A DNA stretch of 64,000 nucleotides from assembly GCA_028752905.1 (NCBI GenBank), contig JAQNBH010000011.1:17887909-17951908 (forward strand). The letters are read 5' to 3'. The notes beneath the pieces were generated by a model. That model was not told the DNA's origin. It saw nothing but the letters and a program-made list of their open reading frames with translations, and made no database searches. Origin of the DNA: Cladorhizidae sp. MBARI D1340-BT2 (Eukaryota; Porifera; Demospongiae; Poecilosclerida; Cladorhizidae). Shown piece after piece: positions 9,780 through 19,433 of the stretch (the stretch's first letter is position 1; the number at the start of each line of letters is the position of its first letter). A program made the translations under genes and the position numbers.

Positions 9780-10960
9780 ATGGATGTTATCTAGAGCAGT
9801 AACAATCGCAGAATTGCTTACTTTTACTGCCTTTACACACTTCTCATGTGCCAACCAGCAAGTGCCAGAAGGCTTGATCATCTTTAATTCTGGCATATCA
9901 AGAACTCCTGGATCTCTTAAGGGATTCTTCTCTTTAGGGGGTTATGGGGAAAAAATTCCACATAGACAAGAGTGTTGTATAAACAGCTTTATTCCTGGAG
10001 TGGAATTAGCTTGCACACAAGCCAAAGGTAACAAGTGGCAGTGGCAATGCTCAAACAGGGTGAGGTGCCACAGTCTTGGTGCGAGATCCAAAATCCGCCT
10101 AAAAATGTACTTGTGAAAAATGTACTTGTGCCAAATCCCATCCCCACAATTCTGCTCACTTGAGAAGATTTTCCTATTTCACAAACATTCAATTATAGCT
10201 GAGTGGACACTATGTGCATCACTTTTGTGCAAGCAATGATCTCCAGGAAATGCTCTTCTGGAATACACCCTTCCTCCCAGTGACAATAAAGGGACAGTAC
10301 AGTTTTTCCATGCTTGAAATATCTGTACCCTCATCTGCCACGATACTGTAATAAGTATTCCTCCCTGCATTATCCATGAAGTGCTTGCCTCAACAAGACT
10401 AACCAGTTTTCAAAATTGGTAGTATGCGTTAAATAGTTAAGTGCAAGAAGGTATGGGCAGCGAATGTGAGACTTTATAGCTGCTCTACTCTTACACTTTC
10501 TTGCCTTTCTACTCTTTGGAGCTGTTGAATGACTGCTCCCTCCCTCTCTCTCTCAGAGCTCCTCCGCTGCCAAAGCTGCTTGACTAGCATAGGCATGGGC
10601 ATCACCTTTTTCATGGGCTTTCATTTTCTCACAGGCTTTCTTCCAACTGGAAATGGTTTGGTAACCACACGCCTCCTGTTTGCTGAAATGACTTCCCAGA
10701 TTTTCTGCAGGCCTTGCAAAATGTACCCTCACAATCCTCATCATATTCCACCCAAATGAAGTATTTCCCCACTTCTTAAAGCAGTTGGGTGGCTCGTGGA
10801 TTTCTTTGCAGATATAACTTTACTGGTGCAGTGCTTCTAGGGTTGACTAGGCTATAAATCCAAATTCTCCACCTCCAAGTCATCTCCCCTACTGCTACTG
10901 CTACAATGAGCTGATGTGGTTGCAGATGATGTGCTAGTGGCACTGAAATAAGAAATAGAT
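9780..10960 (-). pseudogene. Decayed hAT transposase (ZNF862-like)
   Basis: Read on the minus strand in shifting frames, the segment keeps landmarks of the hAT-1 transposase of the array in order: a zinc-finger N-terminus (FCKACRKSGKSF, then WKKACEKMKAHEKGDAHAY) near 10550-10760, the region equivalent to LLADECTDITTIEELS near 10300, IVGMGFGTSTFF near 10150, and IKPSGTCWLAHEKCVKAVK near 9850. Several frameshifts and stops are needed and the C-terminal dimerisation part is missing. It is an older relative of hAT-1, not part of the array. Confidence 0.7.
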
Positions 10961-11446
10961 CATTTGTCTTTGATGATGTGAGGAATTCAGTCATCAATTC
11001 AGTCAAGTTCCAAATGTAGAGTAACTCAAAAGGCTGGTTTGCAATATGCCGCTAGCACCAGTGACGCATCATTTTAGTGATATACATGTAGTGAACATGA
11101 AGTCATTACTTGAATAGACTCAATTTCTATTCTAGTTCCGGTCGTGACATATTGGTCGACACATGTTGGCGTGCTATATTTGTGCCACTCCTGCCACGGT
11201 GTTGGTAGTTGGTAACCCCTAACAGGGTTCTTCCTACTCTCAGCTGAGCTGACTCTAATTTCCTATAAGCAGTCTTCCCTCCTGTCGGTCACACTTCAGC
11301 AGCATGTTCCAGGCTTGGCCTAGCCAACAGCTCCCACACCATCCTACCTCTATCAACTTCGGTTTTTCCATTCACTTTAATCATCCACACCACCTTCCCA
11401 ATCCATTCCTCTGCTTTCACAAGTCAGTCCTTCAAGGCTATATACA
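10961..11446. other. Non-coding, unrecognised
   Basis: No supported gene or repeat beyond short AT-rich runs. It leads into the tandem block at 11447. Confidence 0.55.
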
Positions 11447-11758
11447 AATGGTCACCAACTCACATCATTTCACAAGGCATCTCTATCTATAGGTGATGTA
11501 TAGTTACATATATATATATATACATATGGTCACCACCTCACATCATTTCACAAGGCATCTCTATCTATAGGTGATGTATAGTTACATATATATATATAAT
11601 TATACATATGGTCACCAACTCACATCATTTCACAAGGCATCTCTATCTATAGGTGATGTATAGTTACATATATATATATATATACATATGGTCACCAACT
11701 CACATCATTTCACAAGGCATCTCTATCTATAGGTGATGTATAGTTACATATATATATA
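11447..11758 (+). repeat. 78-81-bp tandem repeat with (TA)n
   Basis: Four copies of a unit containing GGTCACCAACTCACATCATT and CATCTCTATCTATAGGTGAT, each closing in a variable (TA)n run. Spacing of CATCTC is 78, 81 and 80 bp. Confidence 0.92.
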
Positions 11759-12019
11759 TGTGACAGTCCACAGGAAAAGGGAGAATTTGGGCTAAATGTG
11801 AAGTTTTTAGTTCATACTCAGAAATTGTGCACTGATGCATTATAAAACATGTGGTAAAGAGTTCATATTGTACATAATTATAGAGTTATGGTTAAAAAAA
11901 CATACTTACTGTTTACTTATCATAAACAGGAAGTGTAATAAAACTATTTTACTTGGGCATGTGCGGTTGTTTGCAAACACCACATGTTACTATGCGTCTC
12001 TTTTTTTTTTACATGGTTG

Positions 12020-13338
12020 ATTTTCTCCCACTTCATCGTCAGAATTATGAGGAATCAAATCTGAATTCTTGGGAGCACTTGGCTGAGGGCAAGTTAAATC
12101 TTTTGACAAATTGGTCTTGCAGTGAGGGCGTATTTGCAGTGAGGGCGTATTTGCTCAAACAAATACCACTGCCACTTCAAATCCAAGCCAGGTATAATTT
12201 TTTCAGTAGGCATCGAATCAAGATCTATCAGACTGATTCCCAGTTTTAGAATTGGTAGCCATTGCTCTGCACTGTCAGAATATTCATTCAGGCGAATCTC
12301 TCCATAAAAATCATGAACTGCTTTGAAGTTGTTGAAGGATGTTACATTTGGAATTTGTTTAAAAAACTAACTGAGGAATGTCCAGTTGTAAAAGTGAACC
12401 AGGCGACATCCATTGGAGTCACATATCAGATGAGGAATGTTTTGTCCCTTCAATGAAGATTGCTTTACCAATGTGGCAATTCTTTGGATTGTATCAACAG
12501 AAGAATGCCAGTAGAGTTTCTTGAATAAGCCAAAAAAAACGATCAGGAGAAAACTTAAGTATGACCAGTCAGCATGAACGATAATTCAACACTTAAATCT
12601 CGTTTTGTCATGGTGCGCCAGACAAGGTATTGCATGGTACAATTGTTTCCGTTCTGTCCGACACAATTACCTGCTTGAAGGAGGACATCAGACGCTCCAG
12701 AACCATAATTCTCCAAGTATGGTATCAAGACTAATAACACAATCAGCACCCTTTCCAGGTTTTTCTTCTTTGTTTACTTGAACGTTAGTGCAGTCATTAC
12801 ATACTCCAAACACCCCACACTTCTTTGCAGTCTTGAAGTACTCTGGTCCAGTTTGTTGGCAATCAAATGGGAAATGTACTTGCTGTGCAAAGTCAAAGGA
12901 ATAGTGACACATAAGCGGCTTTTCTCCAGATTGCTGTCTTTGCTCCAATTTCTCAGTAGCCTCAGCTATTTGAGTATTGTAATAAATTCGCTCTTTTTCC
13001 CCCCCCCCTCTGTTGATATTCCTCCATTCTTCTCAAGTTTTCTTCTTCTGATACACAAAAAGACTTTTGCACAGCCAAGTTCAACTGCTGGCATGTAAAA
13101 CAGAGATCGCTGCTTGGTGTACTTATTGAAACATTTGAAAGGAAGAAGTGAAGCCCACATGTCATAGAAGTTTGACCGGCCCACGGTTGAAACGCATGTA
13201 TTACTATTACTACATGCTTCTTGATAAACAAAAGCTTTTGAATGGTGAGCAGGTATACAATCACCTTGTTGCGATGCCCAGGTACACGGCCAGGAAGGGG
13301 AAGGCCATGGGCTGATGCATAGTTCTTTATGAATGCTG
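12020..13338 (-). pseudogene. DUF7869-like transposon protein, C-terminal part
   Basis: Minus-strand reading from 13338 gives FIKNYASAHGLPLPGRVPG, then a Cys motif equivalent to SSDLCFTCQQLN, PLMCHYSFDFAQQVHFPFD, GVFGVCND, an NCVGQNGNNCTMQYLVW block near 12640, and QSSLKGQNIPHLICDSNG near 12400. These are landmarks I associate with a widespread invertebrate and protist family annotated as DUF7869 (name from memory). The conserved D/N-rich NCVGQN block sits where an RNase H-like active site has been suspected; that is inference. Several frameshifts and stops break it. Confidence 0.62.
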
Positions 13339-13642
13339 TAGGGTGCTTGCCAGCATAAAGCCCCCCAAATTGTATAGCATATAACTTTTTTTCTGTTGGG
13401 AATATTAAAAAAATAATACCATTTTTGAAATTTTCATGGAAAAATCTCTTACATAGCAATTTTCTGCATCTTGAAAGTAAAAATTATAATTTGACGAATC
13501 AGAGCACAGTTCTATAAGGCGTTGCTATGGTAATTGAATAAATCACCGTAATTAGCATGTGCAAAATAAGTGCGCGTGGCAATTACTCGCGTAAGAAAGA
13601 AGCAGCTGTTCGACAGTTGACCGGGTAAAGAACGCTTCGGAG

Positions 13643-14938
13643 ATGTCGGACCAGAGGCCAAACTGGAGGAAAAGGAAGATGAAAGAAAGAGCTGAAAGGC
13701 TAGTGAAAGCGAGACGGCATATCGCCCCCAGCGTACTGACCAGCGAAGTTGCAGGGCGTTCTCCAATGACCGTTGAGGTCGAGTTCGAGACCAGCCAAGG
13801 TGCTGGCCCTTCTCCTGGGAGCATAGAGTCCGAGATCGCGGCTAGAGAAGGTGCTGGCCCTTCTCCTACGAGTGTTGAGATCGAGATCGAGAGTTCAGAA
13901 GGTCTAAGGCTAGGACCAGAGCTAGAGCAAGGGGCAGATCCTGGTTAGTGTGTATATATCATGCTATTGATATTATTTATAAACCACTAGATTATATTGT
14001 ATATATATATATATAGGAGTATTTGAAGAAGATGACATCACTATATCAGAGCCACAAACCACCACTGCTCTGCAGTGATGATCTTCCTCACGTTCGTGAC
14101 GAGAATGATGAAGATCCTAGTAGTGTTGTATCACGATGAGAGTATTTACCACTCCAACGAAGGGCAAACATGGATGTGGGGGGAAGACAAAGACAAAAGG
14201 GAGTGGCATAATGGTAGCGGATTTTGTTGACGAGCATGAGGGATACTTATGTCTCAGTGCTCAGCAGCACAAACAAGCGAAGAGGATCCATCCGGCGATA
14301 AAACAGACAGCGAAGGAATTTCTGGAATATGGTGCTGAGCGTGAGGGATACTGGATGGGTGAGCGCTTCATGGCACAGATGAAGACGGCGTGTGACATAG
14401 CAAATCCCCAGAGCACACACGGTCGTCTTTATTCTGGATTAGAGCAGTTGCCACAAAAAATATGACGAGAAGGCACTGATCACAAGAAACATCCTTGTGA
14501 AAGATGGAGGACCACGCAGGGTTCGGGATACCATTTGGGTAGGTGCAGTGCAATCCACTGTTTTTCCAGATGGCTCGGCAAAGGGGTTGAGAACCATCTT
14601 GAAGGAGAGAGGGCTTGTGAATATTCACCACTTGAAGGCCGATGAAATGCGAGAAATCCTTTCCTTCCACCTTTCCTTCCACAATGACTTCTTGGACGAA
14701 AAGACTCAAGTGGAACACTATGTACCCAGCAGGCGTCACAAGTGTTTCTTTCTGCCAAAGTTTCACATGCGAACTTAACCCTATTGAACGGGTCTGGGGA
14801 AAGTCGAAGCAGTACTGCCGAGCATACACTAATTTCACCTTGGTGAAGCTCAGGGAAATACTCATCCCAGCTCTTGACACAGTATCAACTGATCTGATTC
14901 GTAAATACTTCCGAAAGGCTAGGGAATACGAACCTTAG
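13643..14938 (+). pseudogene. DDE-endonuclease-type transposase, broken
   Basis: An N-terminal exon (13643-13946, MSDQRPNWRKRKMKERAERL) ends at a GT donor. After a short second exon the sequence jumps to the catalytic core. Landmarks in shifting frames are YHDESIYHSNEGQTWMWGED (first Asp, about 14130), GIMVADFVDEHEGYLCLS, the SSCHKKYDEKALI region that follows the second Asp (about 14440), and CELNPIERVWGKSKQYCRAY (Glu, about 14770). At least three frameshifts are needed and the region between N-terminus and first Asp appears deleted. The family is the DDE superfamily endonuclease type common in fungi and invertebrates, distantly Tc1/IS630-like, consistent with the TA target. Confidence 0.75.
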
Positions 14939-15480
14939 AGTGTTACCCTTGTATGGAAAATGGGAAAAAAGCAGGAAAAGAAGTAGAGGGTGCAGTGAAA
15001 CTATACAAATCACATCGACGTACATTTAATGAAAGTGTATAATCCCTTCTCCCACCCTGCAACTTCAATAGCATGTATCTCCCTTAATATTTATCTAATT
15101 AAAATTCTACAACAGCCATCTTGTAGCTCTTGTTCTTGTGCATTTTTTAATTATTTTTTGGCAATCACTGTGTAGGCACTCACTCTATTTAGAGCGAGGA
15201 TGTCATATTTTACAGTTGATTAAATATCTCGCTCAAACATCATCTGATCAAAAATCCATAACAGCCACTTTGTTTGCACCTTAGAGTGTTACCCTTGTAT
15301 GGAATTTGAGTAAACCACATGCTAAGACTAGCCTGTCAACTCTATTTAAGTGATTTTGAAGGCCTAATAGCGAGTTTTTTGGTCTGCGGATGTGGTTAAC
15401 ACTATGCTAAAAGTGGGCACGGCTCTTTGTTTACTGATGGTTCGTATACATACTGTCCAAAATTGGAAGACTACAAATGT
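14939..15480. other. 3' non-coding part of the DDE transposon
   Basis: No coding sequence. The motif CCTTAGAGTGTTACCCTTGT occurs twice (about 14934 and 15281), the first across the transposase stop, indicating a duplicated 3' segment of about 347 bp spacing. Confidence 0.6.
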
Positions 15481-15549
15481 TCTTATATGGAGTTATGCAC
15501 CATTATGTAATATGTTCAATTGGGGGCCTTTATGCTGGCAAGCACTATA

Positions 15550-16117
15550 ACTCTCTCTGTATTCTCCAATGTTAAAACATTGTGTGGCAATCGCTTGCTA
15601 TTTCCATGTACACAGGTCACTAATCCATTCATGTCATAATGCCGAGTAAGATTCCTGAAGCGTTTATCTGATAGACGGTAAATAAATTGAAATGTAGAAT
15701 GGCAGATCTTTACTTCATGAATAAAATAATCAGTGTGTGATCGAAATGTCTCCTTTACATTGTGTCCTTTATATTGTGATGACCTTTTGATACTGTTGGT
15801 TGCTGTGGTGTTGTTTTGTGAGCTTGTATCTGTCCCATCACAACTAGGTCCAGCTCATCATGATCTAACTCCAAACAACACGCTCTGCACTGTACCATGG
15901 TTTCTTTGGTAAGGTAAGTTGAACATGGGATCTTGTTTGGACCTAGCTCACATACATAGATCTCTGATATAAACTTGGAAACAGCAGACACCTCAGAAGC
16001 ATCTTCCAAACTTATATCCAGACTTTGGCCTTGTACTTCCCCTTCCCATGAAGTTGATGCTCTAGACAATGTAGAAGGTTCTCCACACACACCAGTATCC
16101 ATAATCTCAGTGTACAC
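15550..16117 (-). pseudogene. DUF7869-like transposon protein, N-terminal part
   Basis: From a possible start at 16117 the minus strand encodes an acidic leader, then YVCELGPNKIPCSTYL and CRACCLELDHDELDLVVMGQ, a Cys-containing block typical of the N-terminal half of this family. After frameshifts it continues with a HEVKICHSTFQF-like segment and VTCVHGNSKRLPHN near 15600, and ends at TA 15548 where the nested transposon begins. It is the missing front half of the pseudogene at 12020-13338. Confidence 0.6.
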
Positions 16118-16135
16118 AGCTGTAGCTAACTCGAA

Positions 16136-16538
16136 TCGTAGAAAAAGGTACCAAAATAAAGCGCACTTCCTGCTCTACCTCCATGCTATGGTGTAATTTC
16201 ATAAAATTAAAAATAGATCTTTATCTAAAAAGAACTTTTGCCACAAATTGTCCTTTTCCCGTGGACTGTCACATATGTACAACCACGACTTGAACACGCA
16301 TCGAGCTACAAATGAATCTAGATAATGGGGTGGTGTATCACATACCAGAATTACACCAAAAAGCTTCATCCCCTTGCCAATGTTGCTGGCAGATGAGCAC
16401 GAAGGTTCACAGTCCCTTTTTTTCTGCTGCGTTGCTACGGGAAACATCCTCGAGAGTTCTCAAAAATAGTGCTTTACCAATGTCGTTCCAAGACAGGCGA
16501 TGTGAATGTACAGATAAAGCTGATTGTAAGCTACACCC
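16136..16538. repeat. Tail of array unit U0
   Basis: From GTAGAAAAAGGTACC (16138) rightwards the sequence matches the tails of U1 (30757-31147) and U3 (50830-51212): the DUF7869-element end, then CATGTACAACC-type flank, ACCAGAATTACACCAAAAAG and a final CTACACCC. No gene is recognisable. It marks where array homology starts. Confidence 0.75.
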
Positions 16539-16646
16539 TGTTAGATACTTAGTAGCACGAGAACGATTCTTAACAAAGCACACTTCCGGTATCCCGGTAT
16601 TACAACTTACTTCCGGTATCCGGTATTACAACATATAATTATGACA
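16539..16646 (-). repeat. G0 3' LTR
   Basis: 108-bp LTR with TGT...ACA ends on the minus strand, containing two CCGGAAGT-type motifs and TTAAGAATCGTTCTCGTGCT. A polypurine tract (AACAAAGGGAGA on the minus strand) directly precedes it. Confidence 0.88.
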
Positions 16647-16695
16647 TCTCCCTTTGTTACAAGCTATAGTAAAGTTCTTACATTATTATCTTTGT

Positions 16696-18744
16696 CTAGT
16701 TCATTACATAGTCCTTGTACTTTGCTAGGGGGTTGGTTTGTCTGCCACTTCGGGTGATGTGTCTCGGGACACTTGGTGTTGTTGACTCAGCGACAACTTT
16801 AGTGGTGGGATCTGCGTTTGGTGGCTTAAGGATGCCATCAGCCTCTGCTGCTCTTGGGATGGTGTTGGCTGGTGCTGGCTTTGCGAGTATCCTTGTAGAT
16901 GGAAATTCCAATCCATTCGGAGTCGGTACCTTGAAATGGGAAGCACACTTCCGTAGGTTGACACGGTTTCGGCGTAGTTTGCGGATGCCCGTATCGATGA
17001 TGTAGGAGTGTGGTGTGTCATGTTTTCCCACCACATTGGCTATCTGCCACTTTTGTGACTTCAACTGGCTTGGAGTTGTATACAGAACTTTGTCACCTGG
17101 TTCAAATCCATCGTAGTTAGCCTTTCTGGCATGACGGTCATAGTACTGTTTGGCTAGCATCTGCTTTGCTTTTAGCTTCTGTTGTATCACTTCATTTGAG
17201 TAGGCACTGGGTTTCAATAGTTCAGTACTTATGATCAGGCTTGTCTTGATCCTTCTACCCATGAGGAGTTGTGCTGGTGAGAGATCAACACCTGTGATTG
17301 GAGTTGCATTGTAGTCCATGATTACAACTTTGCGACTTTTTGACTTTTTCCACATGCATTTCACAGTTTGCACAGCTCTTTCAGCTTCCCCATTGGATTA
17401 AGGGTAGTGAGGGCTTGAAGTAGTGTGCTGGATACCGTTTTCCTTGCAGAAACTTCTGAACTCTGCGCTAGAGTACTGGGGACCGTTGTCAGTAGTCAGA
17501 GCATCTGGAAATCCATGTGTGGTGAAAACATTCATCATGGCTTCAATGAGCGATTTGCTCGTTAGATCTTCCAGCTTTTCCACAGCTATCCACTTGCTGA
17601 AGTAGTCCACTAGCACTACATAGTGCTCCTGATGGAATTCAAAGATGTCCGATGCTACCTGAGCCCAAGGCCTTTCTGGAATCTGCCTCTGTGTCATTGG
17701 TTGTGGAGTTTGCTTCTTCATGTTCTCCTGGCACTCTTGGCAATTCTCGATCATTTGTTCTATTCTGTCATTGAGGCCTGGCCAGTAGCAGCTCTCTCGG
17801 GCTATAGCTTTGCACTTTATAATGCCCAAGTGTGAGGCATGGATGCGCTCGAGTGCATAGTCACGCATTGATGGAGGGATTACTATCCTTTCTCCCTTGT
17901 ACAGGATTCCATCAACATAGTCCATTTGCTCACGAAATGGCCAATATTGCTTCACTTCCTCAGGTAGTTGTGACTTCACTTGCGGCCAGCCATTGAGAAC
18001 TACTGTCACCAGCATTCTCAATTCCTCAGATGTTTTCTGTCTGAACTCTTCTGACTTCTCCTCTGAAACTGATACTTTATGTATCATGCAAGTTTCTTCT
18101 GCTTCATCTATCTTCTCCATGTCAGGTAGATTAGCTCGGCTGAGGGTGTCAGGTAGTTGCATCTCAACACCTTTCCTGTACTCAACAGTGAGATCATAGA
18201 TGCTGAGTCGGAGCAACATACTTTGGAGGCATTGTGGGGCTGCAAGCAGTGGCTTTTTGAATATGACTTCAAGTGGTTTGTGGTCTGTTTCCACCATTAC
18301 ATGCTTGGCATAGATGTAAGTGTGGAATTTCTTGCATGAGAACTCTATTGCTTTGAGCTCCTTTTGGATTTGGGAGTACCGTTGCTCAGTGTCATTCAGT
18401 GGTCGTGAGGCATATGCGATGACTTTGCCTTCTTGAACTAAGGCTGCTCCAAGGGCGTAACTGCTGGCATCACATTGGATTACAGTCGGCTTTTCAACAT
18501 CATAGTAGGCCAATGTGCATGCTTCTACGCACATCTGTTTGAGCTTTCCAAATGCCTTTATCTGGGGCTTGTTCCAGTAGAATTCTGCATTCTTGATCAC
18601 ATCTCTTAGAGGCTTGTCTACTTCACTCATCTTCGGAAGGAACTTGTTCATGTAAGTCATAAAACCTAGGAATCTACGTACATCCTCTTTGGATGTTGGA
18701 GCCGGCATTTGTGCTATTGCTCGTACTTTCTCTGGATTCTTCAT
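16696..18744 (-). pseudogene. G0 pol: RT C-terminus, RNase H, integrase
   Basis: An open minus-strand frame from 18744 starts inside the RT connection (RRFLGFMTYMNKFLP), then RNase H (VIQCDASSYALGAALVQEGK, TDHKPLEVIF), the integrase zinc-binding region (H...H with CQECQ), and the integrase core with Asp in ASDIFEF, Asp in TTDNGPQYSS and Glu in NGEAERAVQ. A TAA at 17396-17398 replaces one codon between the second Asp and the Glu; the frame continues to a natural stop at 16696. The N-terminal RT palm with the YxDD box is absent. The integrase tail has a long basic/Pro-rich end (TPSVPRHITRSGRQTNP). Confidence 0.9.
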
Positions 18745-19052
18745 AATCTAACACTGAGACCTTCGACAACTTCGTCACTGATCTGAAAATTCTAGTCAAA
18801 GATTGTGGGTATCTAGATGCTGACCGTCAGGTACGTGATGCAATCGTGTTCCGCTGCTTACATGACAGAGTTCGAGAGAAATGTCTAGATGAAGGAGACA
18901 ACCTAACTCTCGAAAAAGCTATCGAGATTGGTCAGACCCACGAAACCTCCAGGGAGAGCCTCAGAGAATTCTCCAAAGGAGAAGATGCATCTATTCATGC
19001 AATGAAGGGGGAAACAAGCACTTACAGGAACAAACAGAAACGACACAGTGAC
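18745..19052 (+). pseudogene. Inverted internal gag segment of G0
   Basis: This 308-bp piece encodes the middle of gag (FRCLHDRVREKCLDEGDNL, EKAIEIGQTHETSRE) on the plus strand, opposite to the rest of G0. It corresponds to about 31615-31921 of G1. The motif CTGAGACCTTCGACAACTTC at its left edge recurs in inverse twice at 19053-19110, so the piece is an inversion flanked by an inverted duplication. Confidence 0.85.
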
Positions 19053-19110
19053 GAAGTTGTCGAAGGTCTCAGTGTTAGATTGACGAAGTTGTCGAAGGTC
19101 GCAGTGTTAG

Positions 19111-19419
19111 ATTGCTTCCTTTTGTCCAATTTGAAGCTTGCTCTGATGTGGTTCTTGCGTGGTGCAGTGTACTCGTCGAACTTTTCAATGTTGGGACTAG
19201 CTTGTATTTGTCAGCTGGCACAATGGTAAAGTTCTCGTGGATTTCTCTACCGCGCTCCCCGACATAAAGCAGGAGGTATGCAACTCTCTCCTTCTCTGAT
19301 TTGGCCGAATGAGGACCCAGGCAGTAGCAGTCGAAGTGTTTCTTGAACCTGCTCCACTCTCTATTAAGATCCTCTGCCTTCCAGTTCACGTTGGGAACTG
19401 CTAGCTTTAGCTCAGCCAT
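19111..19419 (-). pseudogene. G0 gag N-terminus
   Basis: Starts MAELKLAVPNVNWKAEDLNR at 19419 and covers the first 100 or so residues of gag. It has its own 1-bp deletion before the KFDEYT motif, at a place where G1-G3 are intact, and is intact where G1-G3 share a different 1-bp deletion. Confidence 0.88.
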
Positions 19420-19433
19420 TTTACTCACAATTC

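Larger units (their letters stand above)
13341..15547 (+). mobile_element. TA-flanked DDE transposon nested in the DUF7869 gene
   Basis: The ends share GTGCTTGCCAGCATAAAG in inverse orientation (13343 and 15545), with about 40 bp of imperfect inverted similarity, and TA lies outside each end (13339-13340, 15548-15549). Removing the 2207-bp insert and one TA makes the host reading frame continuous across the junction (NTERV on one side, TAFIKNYAS on the other), which fixes the boundaries. It carries a degenerate DDE transposase. Confidence 0.8.
11759..16277 (-). mobile_element. DUF7869-protein element with inverted ends
   Basis: The left end TGTGACAGTCCACAGGAAAA (from 11759) is matched in inverse by the right end near 16225-16277 (inverse reads TGTGACAGTCCACGGGAAAA); similarity continues for about 50 bp with gaps. 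Between them lie the two halves of one minus-strand pseudogene (12020-13338 and 15550-16117) separated by an independently inserted DDE transposon. TA is compatible as target duplication, but the left flank is a (TA)n run, so it cannot be proved. The terminal 120-140 bp of this element also occur, truncated, in U1 (about 30765-30870) and U3 (about 50835-50945). Confidence 0.6.

Noticed and set aside
16715..17005. Plus-strand ORF within G0
   Set aside because: Mirror of the integrase tail on the minus strand.
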